A DNA stretch of 64,000 nt, taken from the NCBI GenBank assembly GCA_023014485.1, contig JAJOZX010000877.1:651001-715000 (forward strand). Reading direction: 5' to 3'. Shown here piece by piece: positions 24,065-32,630 of the stretch (the stretch's first letter is position 1; every line of letters begins with the position of its first letter). The DNA is from Bathynomus jamesi. Its lineage: Eukaryota; Arthropoda; Malacostraca; Isopoda; Cirolanidae. The position numbers and the translations under genes were made by a program. The notes below the pieces were generated by a model that searched no databases, was not told the DNA's origin, and saw only the letters and a list, made by a program, of their open reading frames with translations.

Positions 24065-26362
24065 ATATTTAGGAGAAATCCAATGACAAGGAGAGTAAAT
24101 GCCATGAAAAGTGTCTTCTTTAATGCGCAACGTTTCAAGCAATACGCTCATTTTCAGGCTAAACAGTGACAAAAAATGACAATATGAAGTTAAAATCAAT
24201 AAATAAATGAATGAAACACATAAGACAAAATAATTACTATAAAACCTATTCTTAGAAGCAAAATTTAAAAAGACTAAAAGAAGAGGGTTGAATTTAAACA
24301 AATTTTTGAACACGTCAATAAAGTCATTTTAAGGTTGGAAGATAAAGTAAATAGATTTTTGTCACGATTAAAGTCTTTAAAGATAATAAAAAACGATACT
24401 TACTCTCAGTTGTCTGTATCTGGTTCTAATCTTGCTCAATTATACTGCTTGCCTAAAATCCATAAAGTTGGAACACCTCTCCGTCCTATTTTAGCTTCGT
24501 ATAACTTACCTACCTTTCAATTGGCAAAATTTGTTGTTGGTCTCTTGTCACCTTTTGCGAAAAATGCGTATACTATAAATAACTCTTATGAATTTCAAAA
24601 AGATCTCAGTGAGAATTTCGGTTCAAAAAAGTTTTTTGTCAGTTTTGATGTAAAGTCACTTTTCACGAACGTACCTGTATCAGAAACTATTGCCATTATT
24701 TTAGATAGGGTTTTTAGCTCGGTCGATAGTTTTCATGGTTTTTCATGGTCTTATTTTAAGGAACTTTTAGAACTGGTTTTTAAGCAATGTTATTTTACTT
24801 TTAATAATAAGGTTTACCAACAAATTGACGGTGTTGGGATGGGATCACCCGTCGGACCTTTATCAGCTGATTTTTTTATGACTCATTTGGAAAGCGTAAT
24901 TTTTAGACAATCTCCCACCCATTGTAAACCAATTTTTTACAGACGCTTCGTTGATGACTCGATAGCCGTTTTTGATAATGCTGTACAAGCGCAACAAATT
25001 TTTAACTTCTTAAATTCTCTGCACCCCAATATAACTTATACAATGGAAACTGAGGAAAATGGCTCCCTTCCCTTTTTAGATCTTTTAATTTCGAAAAAAG
25101 GTGATTCTATTACTACATCAGTTTATAAGAAACCCACTTTTACCGGTTTGGGCATGAATTTTTTTAGTTTTACTGATTTTAACTATAAGATGTCGTGTAT
25201 TAAAACTCTCTTGTTCAGAGGATATAATTTGATTTCTAGTTTTACCTTACTTAATGATGAATTTAATAATTTAAGATCATATTTTACCAATAATAGTTTT
25301 CCTGTTCAATATGTAGATAAATTAATAAGATCTTTCTTAAATAATGTTTATAGCCCTCAACTTCCCTGTATTTCAGTGCCTAAAGATATAAAATATTTCT
25401 TGGTACCTGAAATGGGTCCCATGAATAAAGAATTTAAACTTAAATTTACCAAGTTGTTAAAAAGATTTTTTTATCATACTGATTTTCGCATTATATTTAT
25501 TAATAAAACGTCTTTGGGTAGCTTTTTTTCAGCGAAGGATCGAACTCCTGATTCGTTGCGTAGCGGTGTTGTATATTTATTTACCTGCCCAAGGTGTTTC
25601 CTTGGTAGTTATATTGGCAGCACCGTGCGCTCTCTCAGGGCTAGATTTTATTCGCATATGGGAATAAGTTGTCGAACAGGTAAAATTTTAAATAAAAAAG
25701 AAGCCTCTAGTATCCGGGAACATAGTATTAAATGTAAAACAGATGTCACTCTAGATAATTTTAAAATTCTTGGCTGTAATCCTTGTCCCAACTCACTTAG
25801 AATTTTGGAATCCCTTTATATTAAAACATTGACCCCTTCTCTAAACGTTGATTCCTCAGCTGTCCCTCTAAATTTTTTATAATCCCCCCCCCCAACTCAT
25901 AACTCTCCAACCACCCAACCCATAGTATTTTCCCTTTGTTTTGTTTTAAATTACTTGTGCCTCGGAACCAGCAATGAAAGGTTAGTAGTGTTAGTTATCC
26001 CATTGTATTAATTTCAAATTTACTATTTATAATTTTAAAAATAGCTTTTTAAATTTCTTGTATTTTTATATGTAAACTTCTTTTATAACTTTGAATTCAA
26101 CCCTCTTCTTTTAGTCTTTTTAAATTTTGCTTCTAAGAATAGGTTTTATAGTAATTATTTTGTCTTATATGTTTCATTCATTCATTTATTTATTGATTTT
26201 AACTTCATATTGTCATTTTTTGTCACTGTTTAGCCTGAAGATGAGCGTATTGCTTGAAACGTTGCACATTAAAGAAGACACTTTTCATGGCATTTACTCT
26301 CCTTCTTGTCATTGGATTTCTCCTAAATATTAAATTAAAGCTTTGTAGAAGCAACCCGCATG

Positions 26363-26408
<46 letters not shown>

Positions 26409-26518
26409 TATAACATGTATATATACTCATTACACTTTGCGAATGTAACTTACATAATGTCGCCAACTTCGTATATGTCGGGTGCCGAGAATTTTTCTGC
26501 TTGACTATCTGTATTCAT
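22214..26518 (-). CDS. Spliced right-end gene of Polinton A (three predicted exons), unknown function
   Basis: Predicted exons 26454-26518, 23841-23963 and 22214-22313. Exon 1 starts MNTDSQAEKF and ends AT before GTAAGT; exon 2 ends AT before GTAGGT; exon 3 follows a TTTTTTCTTAAAG acceptor. All junctions are phase 2 and in frame. The product aligns without gaps to the copy B gene at 47155-48100 over about 42 residues, with matching P, E, D, F, DR, LS, Q, V and CE positions; exon 3 (MT-SVLERIV) also resembles copy B exon 2. Acidic, no known domain. Intron 1 holds a Penelope-like element and intron 2 a tandem repeat. The prediction is mine, from splice signals and homology; exon 3 is the weakest part. 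Confidence 0.5.
22320..23042. other. AT-rich stretch without recognised gene
   Basis: Lies within predicted intron 2 of the right-end gene. Open frames here are short and show no family resemblance. A GGGCTCGACCCC string near 22525 resembles a tRNA B box but has no partner A box. Confidence 0.5.
23043..23465 (+). repeat. Tandem repeat, about 100-bp unit, roughly four copies
   Basis: Units carry GACGCTTAAACAGCCAGGG, GGTACCCGGTCAAATAATGG, GGTTAGGTTAATTAACAATA and GATGCAAATATAATAT. The GACG/GAAG landmarks at 23117, 23222, 23319 and 23419 give spacings of 105, 97 and 100 bp. Confidence 0.9.
23663..23790. repeat. (TA)n followed by (GA)n microsatellite
   Basis: A TA-rich tract turning abruptly into a GA tract of about 50 bases. 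Non-coding. Confidence 0.95.
23996..24063. repeat. (TA)n microsatellite
   Basis: A TA tract at the left boundary of the Penelope-like element, which is flanked on the right by a similar tract (26364-26403). The element may have inserted into one TA tract. Confidence 0.9.
24335..25882 (+). CDS. Penelope-like reverse transcriptase with GIY-YIG endonuclease, N-terminally truncated
   Basis: Copies element RNA and nicks target DNA. A 515-codon open frame without internal stops. It is preceded by a stop and begins at a TTG, so the true N-terminus is lost; full family members are longer at this end. RT blocks: YCLPKIHK and PLRPILAS (about residues 37-52), FDVKSLFTNVP (97-107), VGMGSPVGPLSADFFM (about 167-182) and the catalytic YRRFVDDS (about 202-209), then PFLDLLI. 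The C-terminal GIY-YIG domain has CPRC then SYIGSTVRSLRARFYSH (about 430-455), and ends LKTLTPSLN-like. It is the least damaged long gene in the window, suggesting a fairly recent insertion. Confidence 0.95.
   Translation: MEDKVNRFLSRLKSLKIIKNDTYSQLSVSGSNLAQLYCLPKIHKVGTPLRPILASYNLPTFQLAKFVVGLLSPFAKNAYTINNSYEFQKDLSENFGSKKFFVSFDVKSLFTNVPVSETIAIILDRVFSSVDSFHGFSWSYFKELLELVFKQCYFTFNNKVYQQIDGVGMGSPVGPLSADFFMTHLESVIFRQSPTHCKPIFYRRFVDDSIAVFDNAVQAQQIFNFLNSLHPNITYTMETEENGSLPFLDLLISKKGDSITTSVYKKPTFTGLGMNFFSFTDFNYKMSCIKTLLFRGYNLISSFTLLNDEFNNLRSYFTNNSFPVQYVDKLIRSFLNNVYSPQLPCISVPKDIKYFLVPEMGPMNKEFKLKFTKLLKRFFYHTDFRIIFINKTSLGSFFSAKDRTPDSLRSGVVYLFTCPRCFLGSYIGSTVRSLRARFYSHMGISCRTGKILNKKEASSIREHSIKCKTDVTLDNFKILGCNPCPNSLRILESLYIKTLTPSLNVDSSAVPLNFL
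26096..26331 (+). repeat. Right pseudo-LTR arm of the Penelope-like element
   Basis: Reverse-complement partner of 24064-24297. It contains the hammerhead-like block at 26234-26260: CTGAAGATGAGC, a short GC stem with loop, then GAAACG. Confidence 0.85.
26364..26403. repeat. (TA)n microsatellite
   Basis: A TA tract just right of the Penelope-like element. Confidence 0.9.
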
Positions 26519-26519
26519 G

Positions 26520-26700
26520 ACAAGTAGCAATGCGTGGTTATTCACTGGAAAATATCAGGTAATATGATGCCGAGCTGACATTGGAGCCGGCCGATGACCC
26601 ATTACGCGTGACGCAGAGCTGAACACAAAAGACCAATCACAATCTCACGGACTTCCTGATAAGGTAGTGCTACCTTTGTGGGCTCTTTATCAATATCGGC
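26520..26700 (-). promoter_or_regulatory. Likely promoter region of the Polinton A right-end gene
   Basis: Upstream of the predicted exon 1 on the minus strand. CCAAT-type sequences occur in both orientations (around 26580 and 26633), with no convincing TATA box. The copy B counterpart (48165-48320) has a full TATA, CCAAT and GC-box set. A short palindrome AAGGTAGTGCTACCTT lies at 26661-26676. Confidence 0.3.
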
Positions 26701-26775
26701 TTAAAAACTCCCCAGATTTTTTAGAAATTAATAAGTTAACATTTCACATGCAGACGTTTCCACCTTCGTAAAACT

Positions 26776-26899
26776 TCAGATATATATATATATACAAAAT
26801 TAAATTAATAAATATACATCCTTTATGTTCTACGGGGTATATTAAATAATTAAAAATAATAATATACGAAACGTATAATCAATTGCATATTAGTACAGG

Positions 26900-26955
<56 letters not shown>
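26776..26955. repeat. AT-rich junction between Polintons A and B with (TA)n tracts
   Basis: Two TA tracts (26776-26795 and 26907-26950) flank a short duplication: ACATCCTTTATGTTCTACGG near 26816 and ACATCCTTTATGGTCTATGG near 26984. The boundary between the two Polintons should lie in 26700-26990, but no inverted repeat or 6-bp duplication could be fixed by eye. Confidence 0.6.
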
Positions 26956-26958
<3 letters not shown>

Positions 26959-26990
26959 TATACACACACATATAATTAAATGTACATCCT

Positions 26991-27347
26991 TTATGGTCTA
27001 TGGCGCAAAACGCTAAACTCACACGTAATCGAGTCTACATTCACATCGTTATTACTTTGTATTACGCGGTAAAACCGTCCAAGCAACACTTCACCGTTTA
27101 ACTTATACGGATGCCTATACTCGACATAAATAGCTTTCATATCGTTCACTACTATTTTTGTGCCCATTTTACATTCGGTTGGCAAGTTAGCTTTAAATAC
27201 GGACAGAATACAATCAAAAGCACGCACAAAGTCATCGTTAACCACAACATCATTATTAAATACAAGTTTATAAACACGCCTTTCCAATCGAGGGTTTTTT
27301 CTTACCGTCCCGAGCTTTGCAATCGTGAACTCTTCTTCACTCTGCAT
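26991..27347 (-). CDS. Uncharacterised Polinton protein 3, intact 118-codon ORF
   Basis: I do not recognise this protein. It starts ATG at 27347 (MQSEEEFTIAKLG) and its start overlaps the end of uncharacterised protein 1 by 11 bases. Composition is mixed and charged: an N-terminal basic part (RKNPRLERRVYKL), a middle VVNDDFVRAFDCILSVF and a C-terminal CEFSVLRHRP. No membrane segment. It is the leftmost gene of copy B; its copy A partner would lie before the window. It is intact while most neighbours are broken, but at this size chance survival is possible. Confidence 0.6.
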   Translation of the reverse strand: MQSEEEFTIAKLGTVRKNPRLERRVYKLVFNNDVVVNDDFVRAFDCILSVFKANLPTECKMGTKIVVNDMKAIYVEYRHPYKLNGEVLLGRFYRVIQSNNDVNVDSITCEFSVLRHRP

Positions 27348-27927
27348 AGCGGCATTTGAAATAATCTTCCATATCGTAACGACAGCTATTCATTTTATAG
27401 AGGTACAGCTCTTTAGGGTGAACAGTGTAGACAAGCTCTGTAGCTCTGTTCAAAAATCAACTTTTTCTTATTTTCATAGGTTTCTGTACCTTTTCCCATG
27501 CTTTTTGACCTGAAAAGGCCGAAAATCACAACCATTTTGACCTAGGTTGTTGGGAAGCATTGCCGCATGGAGCTTTAAGTTTTCTGCCTTGAAATCGGCC
27601 AAAAGCACCAGTTCCGGGGTCCCTTGAATCATGTTTTGCACTATAACTTTTTATCTAAACAAGATAGAGCAACAAAATAGGCACCAAATTAAAGTGTTTT
27701 TAATCCTCTTTCTAACTTATACAATTCTGATAGTCTCAGAACAAGAAATGGCACATTGGTACATACAAAGTTTTCAGAAATATCACAAAATTCGTTTTCT
27801 CACACTCAAGGCAGACAAGGCGCCTTATTCATGACACAAATTTGAGATTAACATTTTGTCACAAGTCTAATCGATCAAGAAGTGAAAGCATTACATGATG
27901 ATTAATTTCATAATGACATTTACACAG

Positions 27928-30404
27928 TCAGTTGTTGAGAGTTTGTTTCTTGAAGCTGTCAAAGCGGCGTCTGTTGAACTCCACAGCTTGAAGGAGATAG
28001 TCCCTTTGCTTGGCATCTGTTGTTATGACATTTGCAAAGTCGCTCATCATCTTGACACCACGTTCAGCAATGTCATTCAACGCTTTCAGATTCTTAACAT
28101 AGTCCAACGCTTTTCTGTAGTCCTCATTCTGTGGCCAAGACGTGACAGGTTCCAGAAGCCACTCGGATCCAATGCTCAGTGTGTCCAGCAGGAAATGTGA
28201 TTCTGGGCCAATGAGATCAACCAGGGTGGTCTTAGCTGTGACTCTCTGGAATAGAGGCTTTCCTGTTCTGAAGCTGTCTGGCTTCTCAGTGGCATGTAAC
28301 TGGGCAGCAATGTCGTGCTTCAATGTGTCACTCAATCTACTGCTGAACAGGGCAAATGGCACGACTTCCTGCGTCAGGTACCATTTGTGGTGGTTTCCAT
28401 CTTATTAAGTACTGCATCAGCAAGCTCTGGGTCAGTTTTCTTGTACTTCAACACGTCCTGGATTAGACTTAGATCATTCACGGGAGCATCTGCAGCAGAC
28501 ATTGACATCATCCATACAGGAGTGTAGAACAGCGCAAGGAAGGTGTTGAATCTTTCCAGCTTTGATACAGTCTTCGTCGTACTCAAGTTGATCTGCAAAC
28601 ATCAGCATTTTCATGGAGTACAGGTTTCTGGCCATCCATCTGGCCTGATGAATGGCGCCTGGTCGAATCCAGTGAATACCTCGAGGAGGCGTTCGTCCAA
28701 GAACAATGACTGTCAGTTCAGCCATTTCCCTGTAGTCGGCTCTTGGAAGCCTTTCTGCTGTTAGAATGTCTTGGAGTATTTCTTCACTGTTCTTCTTTTC
28801 CTTCAGCCATTTGCTGTTGATAGCCAGCATCTTTGGGTTTTCCTTGGACAAGTCCGTCCAAACATCCTTCAGATGCTCAAACCAGGGATTATCTGGCCCA
28901 TTCACCTTCCCAAACAGCTTCTCCCAAACTGCTCCTACTAGGATTTCTAGGATGTGATGTCGACAGGCCAGATAAAACACCTTTTTGTTCAGCATTTTCT
29001 CTAGCAGTTTGGCAGCTCCTCTGTGAACTCCACTGTTACTGGATGTAGTGTCAAAAACAAGGGCAGTAACATTATCCGTAAGTTCCCATGTCTCCAGTAA
29101 ATCCATTGAAGCCTCAGCCTGAGCTGTGCTAGAAGAATTGTCGATGACAGGTACTCCCAATAACTTTCCTTCAGTGTATGAAGGTGGACCAGACACTAGC
29201 ACAGCTAAAGTCTCTGAGGTACTTCCAGGTTCACTGCCCAAGACATCTTTGAGCAACTTTCCATCCCAGTGTAAGGCAGCGTACTGTGGGGGGTTTTCAC
29301 AAAACTTGGACATGTGACTCTGGCTGATATTATACCTGGACAGCATTCTGTTGCGACGTGTTGTTGAGATGACGAAGTTATCCAGATCAGCCCCTCCAGC
29401 TTTCAAGGTGGCAGAAACCATGGCAGTAACTTGATTGTCTGATAAACCAAGACGATCAGCTGTATTGCAGATGACATCACATTCCATGACCTTCCTTGGA
29501 AACGTCAAAGTCACACTAGTCACAGTGTCTTGATGGTGAGAACATCCAGGACGAGGCTGATGGTAATCCATGTCCTCTGTGTTAGCGTCGTTGTCGCTTG
29601 AGTCACCCCAGGTAATGTCATCCACATGAACAACTGCCTCTTGTTCTGCTGCAGCTGTAAAATAGTACAACATGTTAAGACAGTAATTGTTAAGTACATG
29701 CTAAATATCGCAATGGAGTAAACTTAAACTTTTTGTAACGTTCAAAGTAATTAGTTTTTACCTTGTTCTTGTCTATGCTGCAGTCTTTCATTCCTCGCTG
29801 CTTGCTGCAGGGATCTTCTCTCAAAAATCTTGTCATGACCAGACATATGACCTTTCCTCTCAGTCTTTTGGTCTTCGTAGAACCTGATATCCTCATCTTT
29901 CTTCTCTCTGGATAACAGTCTGTTGTTCTGTATTTCCTGGATTGCATCTGGAGCTCCTATATCGAACAGGCTGTCTAATTCCAGCACAAATGCTCCTCTT
30001 TTTCCTCCAGGGTTACTTGCTCTTCCTTTGCTTTTCACCAGAGCACGATGTTTCTCATGTAGTTTCATGAAGAGCTTCATTGCGTTGTACTTGGTCATTG
30101 TCTTGATCCTAGCCATCTGCCAGAATGGGATGATAGATTCAACTGTTTCATATGCAAGGTCTTGAACCATGGGCCTCCCTGCATTTTCCGGTAAATTCTG
30201 AAGATTAAGGAAATACTGGAACGCCTGTCTGTTGGTGGGAAGCTGGGAACCACTGATAAAAGCTGAAGGGTATCCAACCAGGAAAGTTTCAGTGAGAGAT
30301 CTGGTAGATGGCCTAGTTGACACCTGCCTGTGGACAGTACGTGGAGGTTCTGAGATATCAACTGTGCGCCCACGGAGTTCCCTCAGCTCTTTGCTTAATG
30401 CCAT
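27928..30404 (-). pseudogene. hAT-like transposase, one intron, two frameshifts
   Basis: Cuts and moves the element. Exon 1 (30404 to about 29756) opens MALSKELRELRGR, then LVGYPSAFISGSQLPTNRQ, FWQMARIKTMTKYN and GGKRGAFVLELDSLFDIGA. A donor (AAG/GTAAAA) and an acceptor (TTTTACAG/CTG, near 29656) remove about 100 bases. Exon 2 holds the catalytic-like blocks: VFDTTSSNSGVHRGAA, LACRHHILE and, near the end, NDIAERGVKMMSDFANVIT. The D-then-CRHH-then-AER arrangement resembles the hAT Asp, CxxH and Glu motifs, though divergent. Frameshifts near 28560 and 28370 break the frame. Confidence 0.75.
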
Positions 30405-30478
30405 TGTGAAGTTGTAACTTGTAGATGGTTTTCTAGATTCTGATTGAGTTTCTGTTGTTTCCTGAAAAATGATAGATA

Positions 30479-30536
30479 TTATTATTATTATTATTAATTA
30501 TTATTTATTTATTATTATTATTATTATTTATTAATT
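30479..30536. repeat. (ATT)n microsatellite
   Basis: An imperfect ATT/ATTT repeat inside the hAT-like element, near its right terminal repeat. Confidence 0.9.
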
Positions 30537-31700
30537 TTATGCTCTTTCATTTGATACCTAATTTGTTGCTCTATCTTGTTTAGATCAAAAGTTAAAGTGC
30601 AAAACATAATTCAAGGGACCCCGGAATTGGCGCTTTGGCCGATTTCAAGGCAGAAAATTTAAAGCTCCATGCGGCAATGCTTCCCAACATCCTAGGTCAA
30701 AATAGTTGTGATTTTCGGCTTTTTCAGGTCAAAAAGCATGGGAAAATGTACAGAAACCTATGAAAATAAGAAAAAGTTGATTTTTGAAGAGGCCTACAAG
30801 CTCTGCCCTGTACCGCTCAAGTGCTTTGTACCAAAGTTCAGGATATTTCGAAGAATCTAAACCTTTTAAATATGCATCCAGCTCTAGACCATTCTCGCCT
30901 CGTTCATTCCTACATTCGATAAATCCGTCGAGCAGAGCGGTGTATGTGTATTCAAGAACCGTGTCAAAATAAATCATAACCTTAACACGAGCGTCTAATA
31001 TAGGCTTCAGCTTGCGGAATCCGACGATTTCAAACATTTTGTCGAGGATGAAACAGTTTCGCGTAGGGACAAGAACGTTATTATTAGATGCATTCTTCCA
31101 CATCAGTCGTATACCAATGCATGGCTGTTCGTTATTTATACACAACGTGCAAACAACGGCATATGAGGGGGCGTCACTAATCTGCTCTCTTCTTTTACCT
31201 ACACCTGCAGGTATTTTATAACGGTCCTCTCCACTTCTCAACTATCACGAGGACTCTATTCATCTCCTCAACACTTAAATAAATAACATTACGTTTGCTT
31301 GCTTGCCTGCAAATCGTTTCAAGTACAGAGTTAATGGTGCTGGTTTCACGCCTGAACAAGCGCAATGACTTCGTCACGGAGACATCGTACGAGGCGTTGA
31401 GAATGCTTCTCAAAGGAAGTTCCATCGTATTCGCACGTCCACACGGTTCAAGCTCTGAGATAACTATGAGCAGCAGGGGGACGGATCGGCTCGACGGGTG
31501 GAGTGAGTCACGCTGATGAAACGTGTACGGGTTTGTTCGAACTTGTGTGTTTCGTGAGGTACACGGATGGGCGGCTCGCTGGGGGGAGCGAGTCACACTG
31601 CTGAAGTGTGTACAGGCACGTTCGAACACTTGTGCCCTTGGGCAAACAGAATTTTCCGGCTTTAATGTTTTATCACTCACCAGACGTTCATTTCCACAAA

Positions 31701-32292
31701 CTAAACATCTTCACAATCCGGTGCACTATCTGAGAGAAACATATGCCCATATTTATCCTTTTTGTTTAACAAGCGATACTCGTCTCTAAAGTCTGTTAAA
31801 AACTCACACAGCCCATTAGCCACAACCTCACTACAAACCTCGTCATGATATATATATTAATATAGTGGTAAAAGTACTTAAGATTCTCCATGATGACAAG
31901 ATTTACATTCTCAACCGTAGGGTACGAGTAGTCGGTATGGTGTAACATGACATAATATCGCTTGTCACACCACTCATCAACAAGACTCCTATCCATAACC
32001 GTTGCTTATCTTCTGAACGTGTTGCTTCTTCTACTTCGCGGTATATGTGAGCTTTTATAAAGGTTAGGTCTATAACATACTTCAATACATCGTTTGTACT
32101 ACGAAATCCTACAATGCCCTCACCAGAATACCCATAGAGTATTTGAACATCTTGGTCCTTCGCACGGCTCAATGTAGCCTTAAAAGTATCAAAGGAGGGG
32201 AGAATAGGGAGTTTTTCAGTATCCACCAAATCTTGGCACTTTGCCGAATACCACTTTATAAATGTTGATCACGCAATATTAAAGGTAGCCAT
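31701..32292 (-). pseudogene. Uncharacterised Polinton protein 2 (copy B)
   Basis: About 197 codons from ATG 32292 to TAG 31701. An early in-frame TGA and a frameshift near 31990 interrupt it. Recognisable blocks are STNDVLKYVIDLTFIKAHIY and SLVDEWCDKRYYVMLHHT, followed by an acidic C-terminus. The same blocks occur in copy A (808-1334). It lies between polB and uncharacterised protein 1 on the same strand. No domain recognised and no membrane segment; function unknown. Confidence 0.55.
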
Positions 32293-32563
32293 TACTATTT
32301 TTCTTCTACGCGGGAGAATACACGTCTGAGCTCAAGGGTATGCAGAGGTCAAATGAGCACGCAGGGATAGAAATATGCTTAGGTAGTGGCAGGACTCACG
32401 TTGCTGATCTTACAGTGGGCGGGTCTTAGCTTTTTACTGTACACACACATGCACGCACGCAAAGGAGAAAATAAGACCTTAATTGGAACAAATATATGTG
32501 ATAAATAAACATATCAATACACATATATACATAAATACAATCAAGGATTATGGTAGCCAAAGG

Positions 32564-32630
32564 GTACGATATCATAGGTACCAGGCACCTGGTAACAGTA
32601 CGATATCATAGGTACCAGGCACCTGGTAAC
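32564..32630. repeat. 34-bp tandem duplication at the 3' end of polB (copy B)
   Basis: Two adjacent copies of a unit starting GTACGATATCATAGG and containing ACCAGGCACCTGGT. Copy A has a single ACCTGGTA at the equivalent place (about 1568), so the duplication is private to B. Confidence 0.85.

Larger units (their letters stand above)
24064..26331 (+). mobile_element. Penelope-like retroelement, 5'-truncated, with inverted terminal repeats
   Basis: Contains the reverse transcriptase/GIY-YIG gene at 24335-25882. About 235 bp at each end (24064-24297 and 26096-26331) are inverted copies, beginning AATATTTAGGAGAAATCCAA. Inverted pseudo-LTR arrangements are known for Penelope-like elements. Both arms contain a CTGAAGATGAG...GAAACG block resembling a hammerhead ribozyme core. 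The element lies in predicted intron 1 of the Polinton A right-end gene. Confidence 0.85.
1..26700. mobile_element. Polinton/Maverick (adintovirus-like) element, copy A, left end outside window
   Basis: A self-synthesising DNA transposon or endogenous virus relic, identified by its full gene set: protein-primed PolB on the minus strand, then ATPase, integrase with chromodomain, penton-like, pVI-like, major capsid and adenain-like protease genes on the plus strand. The order is collinear with copy B. About 10 kb of private insertions (LINE, CXC-type transposon, hAT-like element, MITE) are nested in it, plus a Penelope-like element near the right end. Its right limit is inferred from the spliced right-end gene, whose first exon ends at 26518, plus likely promoter sequence. 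I did not find terminal inverted repeats, and the left end lies before base 1. Confidence 0.85.
27441..30796 (-). mobile_element. hAT-like DNA transposon (3.36 kb) inserted in Polinton B
   Basis: Imperfect inverted ends beginning TAG, then sharing TTCAAAAATCAACTTTTTC and about 230 further bases (27441-27700 and 30540-30796). CAAGCTCTG at 27432-27440 and again at 30797-30805 is an 8-9-bp target duplication. It encodes a transposase related to that of the elements at 15452 and 43251, but the ends and most of the sequence differ, so it is a separate family of the same group. Confidence 0.85.
27337..31680 (-). pseudogene. Uncharacterised Polinton protein 1 (copy B), split by a hAT-like element
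   Basis: Two pieces of one gene, 30797-31680 and 27337-27440, flank the hAT-like insertion. Without it the product would be about 320 residues. A frameshift near 31220 separates the N-terminal block (YDVSVTKS, IYLSVEEMN) from the C-terminal one (IRLMWKNASNNNVLVPTRN, then ALLDGFIECRNERGENG). The final exon-like piece continues in frame to a stop at 27337. A local duplication near 31500-31620 (GTTCGAAC-containing units) alters the N-terminus relative to copy A, so the start is uncertain. No known domain is visible. Confidence 0.6.

Noticed and set aside
26661..26676. Palindrome AAGGTAGTGCTACCTT as the Polinton junction
   Set aside because: Pairing stops at seven bases, and no longer inverted match extends on either side.
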